DNA of 64,000 nucleotides, taken from the NCBI RefSeq assembly GCF_004209775.1, contig NZ_CP035914.1:992001-1056000 (forward strand). Reading direction: 5' to 3'. Shown in pieces: positions 8,172 through 18,000 of this stretch. This DNA is from Synechococcus sp. WH 8101. GTDB lineage: Bacteria > Cyanobacteriota > Cyanobacteriia > PCC-6307 > Cyanobiaceae. Under the pieces are notes generated by a model. That model did not search any database and was not told the DNA's origin. It worked only from the letters and a program-made list of their open reading frames with translations. A program made the translations under genes and the position numbers. The stretch's first letter is position 1. Every line of letters begins with the position of its first letter.

Positions 8172-8452
8172 TCACCACTCCGCTGCACCAGCAGAAACAG
8201 AAGCTGCGGATCACCTACCGGGTGCTCTGGCCCAATGAAACCTCCCGGGTGTTCATCTCCGATGCCAGCCGAGCTGACGCCCAGCTGCAGGTGGAGCGCT
8301 GGCAGGCCTGGCGATCCTTCACCCGCTCGCAGTGGTTCCCGGCACCCTTGACCGCAGATCAGATGCAAGAGCAGGTGGAAGCAGATCTGCGTCAATCCCA
8401 TCCCCGCGCTCTTGATCTGGTGGTGGAGCGAATCGAGATGGTGCGCCGCTGA
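8168..8452 (+). CDS. Unknown protein coupled to the Nif11-domain gene
   Basis: A 94-residue protein starting at GTG 8168, overlapping the stop of the Nif11-domain gene by 4 bp, which implies translational coupling. The middle has conserved-looking aromatics (RITYRVLWPNETSRVF, VERWQAWRSF). I do not recognise a domain. The tight overlap is the main argument that it is a real gene and functionally linked to its neighbour. Confidence 0.55.
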   Translation: MITTPLHQQKQKLRITYRVLWPNETSRVFISDASRADAQLQVERWQAWRSFTRSQWFPAPLTADQMQEQVEADLRQSHPRALDLVVERIEMVRR

Positions 8453-8566
8453 GGGCGCAACGAGGAGCGCGATCGCCAATCTCGTCTGGTGCTGATGCGC
8501 TTGGCGCCAAAGACCAGCTGTTGCGCTGCCAGACTCATCGGTCTCATGCTGCTCCGGTTGCCAGCC

Positions 8567-8737
8567 ATGACCGTCAACATCGAATGGCAGGACCAGCACG
8601 GCCGCTGGCATCACCTTCAAAGCCAGCAGAACCAGACCGACGCCTATCGCGTCGCCATGCGCCGGGCTGAATCCACCGGCAAACGGCATCGCCTGGTCGA
8701 CGACTCAGGTCGATTGCTGGAGCTGCTCGCCGCCTGA
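8567..8737 (+). CDS. Small TG-YRLVD-DG family protein (copy 1)
   Basis: A 56-residue protein. Its second half (YRVAMRRAESTGKRHRLVDD, SGRLLE) matches the pattern seen at 36380-36550, 50642-50794 and 57836-58030: an Ala-rich helix, then TGxxYRxxDxxGxV. The copy at 36380 has exactly the same length. Function unknown. The start at ATG 8567 was chosen by comparison with that copy; the open frame upstream has no counterpart. Confidence 0.6.
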   Translation: MTVNIEWQDQHGRWHHLQSQQNQTDAYRVAMRRAESTGKRHRLVDDSGRLLELLAA

Positions 8738-9026
8738 GCTTGCGTTGAAGCGCTCCCGGCTGATCCAACGGCTCAGCCCCTCAGCTGCAGTGAGCGGCTG
8801 CGGCAGCAGAGCGGGGACCATGGGCGGGAAAGGTGATCACGAACCCGCGATCGGCTTGAGAGCAGAGAAGAAGGCCAAATCTGCATGGTTACGATTAGGC
8901 AAAGTTGCCACCTATGTGGTTATTACGGGCAAGTCGGCTTGCCCTCACCGCTCTGGCGGCGATGTAGATCGGCTGCCCAGCCGAGAGCATCGTTGTATCG
9001 CTAGCTGTGGGCGAAGGGTGCATCGT
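8738..9026. other. Gene-free interval before the defence operon
   Basis: About 290 bp without a supported gene. This is the downstream (3') side of the minus-strand operon, and no clear terminator hairpin with a T-run was found. Confidence 0.4.
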
Positions 9027-10526
9027 TCACGGGTTCTGAGCGCTTGGACTGTTCTGCATGCGGTGTTCCAGCTGCATCCATCGCGCTCTGTAGGCCTCCA
9101 GGCTGATCGTCCCGGCAGCCAATTGATGATCGAGTTTGCTCATCTCCTGAAGTGCGTGAGCTGACTCTCGCTCACTGGCGCCTGCTTCCAGGCCTGGATC
9201 CTGTGACCCTGGCTCCGGGAGTTCTTGCTTGCGGAGTTTGTCCTTCACCCAGCCGAACGCGGAACCCATGGCTTCGGTGGCGCTTCCGGCAGCGCTGCCA
9301 ACCACATCACCGACGGCACCCATGGCCTGACCCAGGACTCCTTCTTCCTTTCGGTACCTCTCACATAGCTCCTCGGTTTGCTGCAACTGGTGGCTCTGAT
9401 TCAGCGCAGCAAGTAACTGGCTGAGGGTCTGCTTCTCGGCTGGATGAAGAACGCCGTCCGCTGCTGCAATCAAGCAGAAGCAGTGTGCAAGAGCTTTTGA
9501 ACACTCCTCATCGCCAACGGTGCTCAGCTGGGCCAGTACCCCATTGAGATCGGCATGCACCTTCCCGGCAAGGCCTTCCAGTTGTTCGGGACTGAGCTGC
9601 AGCTGCCTGAGGAACGTGAGGTAGACCTCATGCTCCAGATCGCTGAAATCACCATCAGCTAGAGCCAGGGCCACGAGCCCTTCCACCATCGCCAATGCGG
9701 TGGACTCATCTGTTGTGACCTTGGCCTGAAGTCGAAGGGCCTCCTCTCTCAGCCCAGCCTTGATGCGTACTTCCTGGCGAACCCGGCTTCCCATCGCTCG
9801 GGTGGCTGTGTAGTTCCATCCCGCAGACAGGGCCACACCCACAACGGGGACAGCTGTTTTGAGAATGCCTTTCTGGGTCACACTCCTGGCGATGCGAGGA
9901 CCCAGGACACGGTTGACAGCCGACTGGATTGCCTTGGTATTGCCATGAATCAGCCGATACAGCTGGGCACGCATCACCTCGGGACCCAGGGCTTTGGCAC
10001 CGATGCCACCGACCTCCGCCAGCTTGACGCCATAAACCACGGCGAAGATTCCCAGTAGATCTTCTGGATCCGAAGCGTCGAGAGGAATGCCGTAGAGGAG
10101 GTGCAAGTCGTAGACGAGCCTGAGCTGCAGCCGAACGGTGTAGAGCACTTCTGCCATGACGGCGGACACGGCCATTGGAATGCCAACGCCGGCGGTGAAC
10201 ACCGCACCGCTGGCTGCAGCACCGGAGAGACTTCCGGCGATAGCGGACGTCTGTTCAGCCAGTTCGCAGAGCTTGCCCGCAATCGCTTCGGTGGGGAGGC
10301 CCGGGTATTTGCTCCGTAGCCAGGCTTCACCGCCCTGCTCGATCACCCGTTCCTGGTATCCGCGAAGGCAGGCCAGGAGAAAATCGTTAAACCAACTACC
10401 GCTTTTGATCGCATCCCAGCCAAACGCTTGAGCAGTCTCTTTGAGATCATTGATCTCATTGAGAATGGCAGATCGGAAATCAGCCGAATTTTGAGCAAGT
10501 TCTTCTGGCGAGGATTGGATCGTCAT
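9027..10526 (-). CDS. EcsC-TerB domain protein, last gene of the defence operon
   Basis: A 499-residue protein. Residues about 90-260 carry an EcsC-like region with glycine-rich hydrophobic stretches (GIPMAVSAVMAEVLYTVRLQ), a probable membrane-associated part. Residues about 280-390 hold a TerB-type pair of acidic helical motifs (ALADGDFSDLEHEVYLTFL and IAAADGVLHPAEKQTL) that bind metal in TerB proteins. The last 50 residues resemble a SHOCT-like short helical hairpin. TerB domains are found in stress and defence systems, often membrane-linked. It lies 91 bp behind the sacsin-type ATPase on the same strand, so it probably belongs to that transcription unit. It may be a membrane sensor or effector; this is inference from context. 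Confidence 0.7.
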   Translation of the reverse strand: MTIQSSPEELAQNSADFRSAILNEINDLKETAQAFGWDAIKSGSWFNDFLLACLRGYQERVIEQGGEAWLRSKYPGLPTEAIAGKLCELAEQTSAIAGSLSGAAASGAVFTAGVGIPMAVSAVMAEVLYTVRLQLRLVYDLHLLYGIPLDASDPEDLLGIFAVVYGVKLAEVGGIGAKALGPEVMRAQLYRLIHGNTKAIQSAVNRVLGPRIARSVTQKGILKTAVPVVGVALSAGWNYTATRAMGSRVRQEVRIKAGLREEALRLQAKVTTDESTALAMVEGLVALALADGDFSDLEHEVYLTFLRQLQLSPEQLEGLAGKVHADLNGVLAQLSTVGDEECSKALAHCFCLIAAADGVLHPAEKQTLSQLLAALNQSHQLQQTEELCERYRKEEGVLGQAMGAVGDVVGSAAGSATEAMGSAFGWVKDKLRKQELPEPGSQDPGLEAGASERESAHALQEMSKLDHQLAAGTISLEAYRARWMQLEHRMQNSPSAQNP

Positions 10527-10617
10527 AAGGTTTAGGGGACGGATGTTGCAAGTGGCCGAAGCAGGTCAATGGGCTCGGTGAACATGAAAGAAGATGAATC
10601 GTGGCTGGCACCCTCCG

Positions 10618-13600
10618 CTACGTCGCAGCCAGTCGGTAACTGGACGGATAAACTTTGATGCGACCATCGCTGATCATGCTTTGCAGTTGAATGCCGGATA
10701 TTTCTGTAATGCGTCCGCTGGTGTCAGGAAGAAGGATTGAGTGTCCATCAGGAAGGCGCTCGAGGAGGCCAAATGCAACCGTATCTAGCTCCAAAGGGGA
10801 TGCAACGATGGGTGATGTCCTAACGAGAAAACGCTTGATCTCTAGGCCTGAAGGCGCTTCAAGAATCCATGGGAAAAGTTCACCTCGCTGTCGGCGCAAT
10901 GTTGTTTGATCACTGCCACGGAAAACACCATCGCTTACCTCTTGAAGGTCTAGCGACTGTGCATATTGTGCTATGACACCATATTGAGCAGAGACTCCTG
11001 GTTCTTCGCTTGGTTGAGATTGTGATTCAGATCTGCCTTGGTGGTCACTATTTATATCAGGAGAGGCACTCGGTTCATGTGGGCTATCTGCTGCACCAAG
11101 CAGGGCTGAACCCCGATATTCGCCCAGAGAGGCCTCTTCTGGCGATGGCGTGGATGAGTGAGATGCGGGCGCATCGGTGAATACAGTTTCAAAATCATTT
11201 GGCTTGAGGAAGGAGGGTATTTCTTTGTGCGCTGTGCGAATGGGTTCCTGTTCTAATTCCTTTGCGAACATCTCCTGGTGTGACTGATTTGATTGCTCAG
11301 GGCTGGTTTGGCTTGCTACTATGGACCCATGGTCGTATTCGCGTTCCTCTGGATTCGTAACCTGGAAAGTTGATTCGGCCTGAGGTGCACTGGTGGCGGC
11401 CAACGCAAAGTTGGGAGCGGTCAAAATTACGTTATAGTTTACTCTAAAATATTCTCTTATGATTTCATCCGATCGCTCATAGCAATAAGCTGCTGCTGCC
11501 TGTAGGTCTGCACTCTGAAGATACTCGCCAATGATGATTGGGATTAAATTGGCTAGTCGCGGGCCTGGAAGTTGTTTTACGTAGATCGCGCTCGAAATCA
11601 AGGCTCCATCCTTTTCGATGGCTAGTCCAATCGGTTTTCCATCCAGGATTGGAGTTACGCGCAGATCATTCCGGAAGTAGATCGGCGCCTGCGATAGAAC
11701 AATGCCGGCATTAACCGAATTGCTTTTGTCAGTTGATTCTGGCTTGATTTTGCTGACGCACTGGCCAAAGGTCTGGAGCCATTCATGCTTTGCAAAAGCT
11801 AATTGAGTGCTGTCTGGAGCGTCTGTTAATTGGTAACTCAGTGAGTTCGTGATTTCCTGAATAGTGCCTTGCTGTAGCAGGAGGTCTAGGGAGTAGCCAT
11901 CAACAAAACGCAGATCGGCGCACCGATCAAGAGTCTCGTCAAAGAGCGAGTTGGTATCGAACGCCTCATCAGAAAGTCCGTAGGGAAGTTCTGTTAAAAG
12001 CTTGAGTTGCTTGGATAAAGAAAGCCAGACGCCACAGCGATCGATCACACTGTCGGTGAACCTGCGCAACAGGATCTGCAGCAAGTTCAACACTTCTGTA
12101 CTCAGATCTGAGTTGAGGCTGATCGCACTTACCAAGGCAACGGCTGAGTCGGCATCAGGTCGTTCTCGCAGTCCCAGCTGCCGCCATAGCGACAAATGCC
12201 GAACTGATTCGACGACGGTTGCGATGCCAGATCCTTCAAGGCCATCGGCAGAAATGAAGACATGGAGAGGCGATGACCAGCTGCCTTGCTCTGTGAGAAT
12301 CAGATTCTCAGCTTTGAACGCATCAAGAATCAGGCTTTGCTCTTCTGACTTGCTCAGTAGATAAAGCTTGTCGAGTTGTTCATAGAGCTTCAGTGCTTCA
12401 GCTCGAGGGGGGCATTCGAGTGCTGTCAGAGTGTTGAGTAGCGAAAGAAGGAGTTGGGGGCCGGGCAACGCAGCTGACACACCAAGCGCATTGAGGATGT
12501 CGTCGTTGGCTTCATTGTCAAACCGCTTTTCGATAAATCGCTCAACACCAATGAGCGGCTCTGTTTCTTCTGATCTCCTTAGTAGCTCAGCCGGCTTACA
12601 TAAATTGCCACGAGTATCTGGAATGCACGCACTATTGCGGATTCGTCGCAGCCAGGAAGCAGAGATTTCGTGTCCTTCGACGAGTTTCTCTCTTAGCCCA
12701 TTCGTATTTGTTTGATAGATCTCGAGCCTTGCTTTTGTGAACCAGTCTGTGGATGAAGTTTCAAGGATATAGCGCACCAATACGGCTAGAGACGTGTCGA
12801 CGGACTGTTCATTTAGCCAGTGTGCGAGAATCTGCTGGTCGAAGTCATGGTCAATGATGAAGTACCGCTGTGTTGCGGAGTATCGCTCCCACTTGTAGGG
12901 AAACAAGCTGGTTTCTAGCGGCTCACCATAGTTCGACTGCAGGTGGTCAAGGAGATCTTTTGAATGCCGAAATTCATGCTTGCGCTCTGCGATTGGCGGC
13001 AGAGATTTCAGGCCTGGCTTTCCCGATGCGATCCAGCTATCCCATTCATCAGTACTACATGAGTGTGGGACTGCCCAGTAGTCGTTCGCAATGAAATGCT
13101 CGTCTGTATAAGAAGAGGGGAGAAGACCTTGAATCGTCTTCGTCTGGTCATGACAGACCCCCCTTGCAACGTGCCGGATCTTGCCTGATTGGGTGATGTA
13201 GGGAAAGTTCTTTGGAACACGGCAGTCCAGCCGTGCGCAGATGTGAGCAAGCCGTACGCACGATGCTCCGTCGAGAGTTCTACTTTCGCTCAGGCTTGTA
13301 GCGATTCTCTCAACGAGCTTTGTGGTGTCGGTGCCATCGGCCAACCCCATGCGTTGGAGTAGGGATAGAGCAGCCTCCTTCGCAGTAATCGAACTATACT
13401 TACCCTGCTGAAGTGCATAGTCGGTATCTTGGTCAACGAGGTAGATAAGCCATTCACGGTCAACAAAAAGTACATAACTTGCTAGCCAATGTAAGTCGCT
13501 CTCATCCAGCTGTGACTTTGAATTCCCTAGCCTGACCGTGCTGCGAGGTGGTACTAAATGATTCTTGTCTGCAGCGGGAACAATCGCAAGCTCATCGAGG

Positions 13601-15069
13601 CTGATCCCAGTTGCTGGCTTTGTGAACTCGCCAGAAACATAGACCCAGAGTCTCAGGAGTTTTTCTTTGCCTGGATTTGGTGGCGCAATCTGTTGGAGTA
13701 GGCTACAAAAAAGTACGCGACTTATCTTTTCGATCTGCTCTAGCTTCTGTAGTAGATCTACGGTTTCCCGTGGTATGGCTGTGCTGATTAGTTTTCTTTT
13801 TTTTGGGTCAAGGATACCGGTGTAAAAGCTTGATTCCCAGATGTCCTGGACTTCTTTTTCTAGCGCAATGCAGGAGCCACTCCCTTCCACGCATCCGTCG
13901 TGGGCAAGGACAATGCGCTGATGTTGTATGTGGTGAAAAAATGACTGACTGACTTCTTCGACGCATTCGTCCTCGATTCCTCCTTGGTTGGCAATGCTGA
14001 AGTAAGCTCTCGTTCGACTGCCAGATAGTCCAGCCTTCGGAATGAGTTGGTAGGCCTGAGCTCTTGAGCTCATGTCGAGTGCCTGGTTTGCTAGCCAATT
14101 GACCATGCATGACGCAGCCAATCTCCCCACGCGGGCAAGCAACCAGCGATTTGTAGGAGATGTTTCAGGATCTTTAATCTTGACCCGCGCTGGGTCCTGC
14201 ATGAACGGGCCATTGCATGCAAACGGAAGATCTGGTTTGACTGATGTGGGAAGGACAACGTAGATCCCTGCACTCGCTCCAAGGACGAGTTCAACCCTGG
14301 AGGGCGGCAGAGAAAAGTCTGAGTCCGCGCCTAAGATCCTTTCGTGTTTGATTTCGTCTACGCATTCGCTAGGAAATTCTTCGGGTTCGGATCTCGCCAG
14401 GAGATACCTGTCTGACTCAGTGTCATTCAGCGAATACCATTCGCTGCCATGAACCGGTCCGGCCCCTCGGGAATGCCAAAACAGCTGATGCCCGTCCAGC
14501 GTCAACCTGCGGATATTCCTAAAAAAGAGCAGGGAGATAGGGCTCTGCTTCCATTCGGCGAGATTTTTTGCTAGTTCAGCTTGCCTCAATTTGTCTTGAA
14601 TCTCAACCAGGATGCAGGTCTTATTCTGATCATTCGTGGTGTCTTCATACCAGCAGGGCAGCGTGAATCGATCTTTCTCGAAAAAGACGCTCAGGGATGG
14701 CGTCCGAATCCCAACAACAGGGCCAAGGCTGAATGTGCTTTTGAAGCCAATGCCCCTGAATCCAATGGTGTGCAGTGAGCGTTTATTTGAGTATCCAAAT
14801 CTGCACAAGGATGCGAAGTGGTCTGGCTGAAAGTCCTCGCCATTGTGCGTGAACTCGAAGACGCCGTTAACCACACGAGCACTTGCTTCGGTGGCTCCTG
14901 CATCATCGGCATTCTGGAGCAGCTCAGAAAGAACATGCCTGGGACTCTGAACTTGCTTGAACAGCTGATGCCATGGCCCTGCTAGTTCAGGGTCAGCCTC
15001 AAGTTGCTGCCAACGCCGCTCTGCAGCTTGGCGGATGGGTTCGAAATACTCAGGTGGCTGTCGGTTCAT
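10618..15069 (-). CDS. Giant sacsin-type GHKL ATPase protein
   Basis: A 1483-residue protein with an HSP90-like ATP-binding fold at the N-terminus: the N-box VLSELLQNADDAGA (about 46-59), a THNGEDF segment (about 74-80) in the usual D-x-G position, and the lid/G-box TIGFRGIGFKSTF (about 101-113). This is the sacsin/HRAT form of the fold. The next 1100 residues match nothing I recognise. A charged linker precedes a C-terminal globular domain of about 130 residues. The gene is visibly richer in A/T than the DUF499 gene beside it, suggesting a different origin. It lies 15 bp after the DUF499 gene, so it is co-transcribed. Large GHKL proteins occur in several anti-phage systems; here it is an addition to the helicase-methylase-ATPase core. 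Confidence 0.8.
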   Translation of the reverse strand: MNRQPPEYFEPIRQAAERRWQQLEADPELAGPWHQLFKQVQSPRHVLSELLQNADDAGATEASARVVNGVFEFTHNGEDFQPDHFASLCRFGYSNKRSLHTIGFRGIGFKSTFSLGPVVGIRTPSLSVFFEKDRFTLPCWYEDTTNDQNKTCILVEIQDKLRQAELAKNLAEWKQSPISLLFFRNIRRLTLDGHQLFWHSRGAGPVHGSEWYSLNDTESDRYLLARSEPEEFPSECVDEIKHERILGADSDFSLPPSRVELVLGASAGIYVVLPTSVKPDLPFACNGPFMQDPARVKIKDPETSPTNRWLLARVGRLAASCMVNWLANQALDMSSRAQAYQLIPKAGLSGSRTRAYFSIANQGGIEDECVEEVSQSFFHHIQHQRIVLAHDGCVEGSGSCIALEKEVQDIWESSFYTGILDPKKRKLISTAIPRETVDLLQKLEQIEKISRVLFCSLLQQIAPPNPGKEKLLRLWVYVSGEFTKPATGISLDELAIVPAADKNHLVPPRSTVRLGNSKSQLDESDLHWLASYVLFVDREWLIYLVDQDTDYALQQGKYSSITAKEAALSLLQRMGLADGTDTTKLVERIATSLSESRTLDGASCVRLAHICARLDCRVPKNFPYITQSGKIRHVARGVCHDQTKTIQGLLPSSYTDEHFIANDYWAVPHSCSTDEWDSWIASGKPGLKSLPPIAERKHEFRHSKDLLDHLQSNYGEPLETSLFPYKWERYSATQRYFIIDHDFDQQILAHWLNEQSVDTSLAVLVRYILETSSTDWFTKARLEIYQTNTNGLREKLVEGHEISASWLRRIRNSACIPDTRGNLCKPAELLRRSEETEPLIGVERFIEKRFDNEANDDILNALGVSAALPGPQLLLSLLNTLTALECPPRAEALKLYEQLDKLYLLSKSEEQSLILDAFKAENLILTEQGSWSSPLHVFISADGLEGSGIATVVESVRHLSLWRQLGLRERPDADSAVALVSAISLNSDLSTEVLNLLQILLRRFTDSVIDRCGVWLSLSKQLKLLTELPYGLSDEAFDTNSLFDETLDRCADLRFVDGYSLDLLLQQGTIQEITNSLSYQLTDAPDSTQLAFAKHEWLQTFGQCVSKIKPESTDKSNSVNAGIVLSQAPIYFRNDLRVTPILDGKPIGLAIEKDGALISSAIYVKQLPGPRLANLIPIIIGEYLQSADLQAAAAYCYERSDEIIREYFRVNYNVILTAPNFALAATSAPQAESTFQVTNPEEREYDHGSIVASQTSPEQSNQSHQEMFAKELEQEPIRTAHKEIPSFLKPNDFETVFTDAPASHSSTPSPEEASLGEYRGSALLGAADSPHEPSASPDINSDHQGRSESQSQPSEEPGVSAQYGVIAQYAQSLDLQEVSDGVFRGSDQTTLRRQRGELFPWILEAPSGLEIKRFLVRTSPIVASPLELDTVAFGLLERLPDGHSILLPDTSGRITEISGIQLQSMISDGRIKVYPSSYRLAAT

Positions 15070-15084
15070 GCGTCTATCTGAGCT

Positions 15085-18000
15085 TCAATACAATCCCGGC
15101 TTCTCAACCTTTAGCGCCGCCGAGTTCTCCAGCACGATCCGAGCGGTTTGTTCATCGATACCGCCGGGGGCGTTGACTTGCACTTCCAGGGTCATCTCGA
15201 TCTGAACGCCGGGTAGGGCCTGCAGGTGTGACATCACCTCCTCCACGAAGGTGCTCATCTGCAGGCTGGCACGGGTGGGATCGAGCTTGACCGAGGCCAC
15301 ATAGCGCGTTGGCTGCGCTGGTTTGGATGATTCTGCGGATGTGGTTGTTGGGTCAGTGGTTGTGCCCTCGCCAGCTGGTTTCGCAACAGCCCTGCCGATG
15401 CCTGGACTGGACGGGTTTGTGTTGGTGAAGTTGCTTGCGGTGAAGCTGGACGCCCCGGACTCTGTTGCGGCGGCGGCTTGTTGGGCAGCGGCTTTGTCCG
15501 CAGCGATCTGCGCTTGGGCCACCTCGTCTTTGACGATCAGGCTGTTGAGGTTGGGCAGCTGACTGCTGGAGGCCTGTTGGGGCCGGAGGCCGTTGTAGCG
15601 ACCGGTGGACTCATCGATGGCATCGGCCAGGTGGAAGGTGGTTTCGCCGCTCATCGCCGCTTGGGCGTTCACGAGAGCGTCGAGGATCACCTGATCGGTG
15701 GTGACGCGCGGCAAGTACAGGTATTTGCGGCACCAATCCACGAGCTCGCGCACCTGAACGTGGGGACGTTCGCGCCAGAGAAAAGCGTTGAGCTTGTCGC
15801 GGATGGCACGGGCACCGAGCTGGTTGGCGAGTAGGTCTTCCTGCACGCATTTCTCGCTGGCCCGTTCAGCAAGGGACCCCTTGCCGCCGCTGAGCCGCTT
15901 CTCATCCCAGTTGGCGCCATGGGGGCCCGGTTCGCTCTGGTAGGGCACCAGCAGGTGAGACCAGGTTTCGGGGATGCGGGCGTCAATGGTGCGGTTGGCG
16001 TCCTCCACCTTCGCGGCGGCTTGGTTCTCCTGGTTGACGGTGAGATTGAGCAGGAGCTTCTCATCGAGAACCCTCTGCCAGGCGCGGCGTTCGGCCAATG
16101 CCAGGAAGAGGTTGTCGAGGTTCTGCCCATCTGGTGCCAGGAACACCAGGGTGTTCATGAACTGGCGGGGGGCATTGCCTTTGCTCTGCAGGCACTGCGT
16201 AGTCCACTGCATGGCGGAGCTGAACTCCACCCCTTTGCGGTGGGTGTACTGGGCCGCGAGCAACACCAACCGGGTGGAGGGTTCATCGGGGATGCCGCTG
16301 CTGTCGATCTGAGCGGTGTGCACACCGGCGAAATCACCTCGCCTGGCGGCCTCCTTGCTGATCAGAGTGTTGAGCTCCGCCACCAGCTCGTCTTCTTGGC
16401 GCAGGTAGCTCTCGCGATAGTCTTCAGCGGTGCGGTTGAGGTTGGGGCTGGTGTCGATCCAGTAGCGGTCGCCGTCTTGCTGGATGTAGCGGCCGCGATC
16501 CCCCAGCCGCCGCAGGGCGTCGCCGAAGACAGCAATGGGTTCACCGGGCATCACGCAGGCGAGCTTCACGCTCTGGTCGTTGATGCCTTTGCGTTCACGC
16601 GTGGCACCGGGGGCCGTACCCATGTAGAGGCTGCGGGCCACACGCTTGCAGGCGCTCACCCTGCCGAAGTTGGGGTTCTCGGCATCGAGGCGGGTGGGGA
16701 TCGATTGGCCGCCATCCACGTCTTGAGAAATGATCGGCTCCCACTGGTTATCGAGGAAGCGCACCAGCTCGTTCTTCACGTCGTTGTCGTCGATCGGCAT
16801 CGAGCTGGGCATGATCAGCAGGTCTTTGCTGTTGCCGTTCCAGAGGCCTTCGATGGTGAGGGCGAGCAGACGCAACACACCGCGCGTGCGTTGGAAGCGA
16901 TCGAGGGTGCTCCAGTCTTCGTAGAGACGGTCGAACAGTTCCGGGTGGATCGGGTAGGCGGAGGTGAGCAGGTCGCGGTAGCCGGGTTCACGGGCCTGGG
17001 CGGGGAAATCAGCCCGGTTGGCGGCGTACATGTCGCAGAACTTGCGCACCACCGCATCGCGGTTAGCACCGTCGTCCTGGGTGGTGATCGGCTCGAACAA
17101 GCGGCGCCGCACGATCTCGAAGCTCTCGTTGCCGGTGGCCGGACGCCACTGGTAGGCGAGACGGGTGACGACGTTCTTGAGGCCGTTACAGGCCAGCTCG
17201 CCATTGCTACCGCCGATCTCATTGATGCTCTGGGGCACCGAGATCAACAGCAGGGCATTGACCACCTGCTTGGTGGCTTCTGTGAGCTGTTGGGCAAAGG
17301 TGAGCTGGGTGTCGTAGGTGCCGGCCGGTAGGTCGGACTTGTCGACCAGGTTGCGGGCATAGGCCACCCACTCATCCACCAGGATCAGGCAGGGACCATG
17401 GGCTTCAAACAGGGCAGCGAGGGCACGGGCACCGGGTGCCACCTGCTGCTGGTCGCTTTCGGCGATCTGGGCATAGGCCGCTGCACCGCCGAGTTGATAG
17501 GCCAGTTCACCCCAGAGGGTGTGGACCTCGGTGCCATCGGGTTTGACGTCGACCTTGGACGGGTTGAAGGCGGTACCCACCAACACGGCCCGTGAAGCCT
17601 TGGGAACACTGTTGATACCCAGCTCGCTGCACACCTCATCAAGGCCGGGCAGGTTGGCCAGGGGAGTGCCGGAGCTCAGGTGGTAGAGCGCCAACATCGA
17701 GTGGGTTTTGCCACCACCGAAGTTGGTTTGCAGCTCGATTACCGGTTCACCGCCCTGGCCGTTGAGGCGCTGCAGGGCGATGCGCAGCAGTTCCTTCAGG
17801 CCATCGGTGATGAAGGTGCGCCGGTAGAACTCAACCGGGTCGGTGTATTCCGCGCTGCCGATGCCGCGTTGCACCAGATCGAGATCGGCGGCGAATTCGG
17901 CTTGTTGGTATTTGCCGCTGATCACATCCGGGTGCGGCGTGATCACCTCCCGCCAGGGTTTGAGGCCGGATTCCACCTCGTTGGCGATGGTGGCCTGATA

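Noticed and set aside
15919-17331. Long plus-strand open frames opposite the DUF499 and helicase genes
   Set aside because: They mirror the codon pattern of G/C-rich real genes on the other strand and have no recognisable domains.
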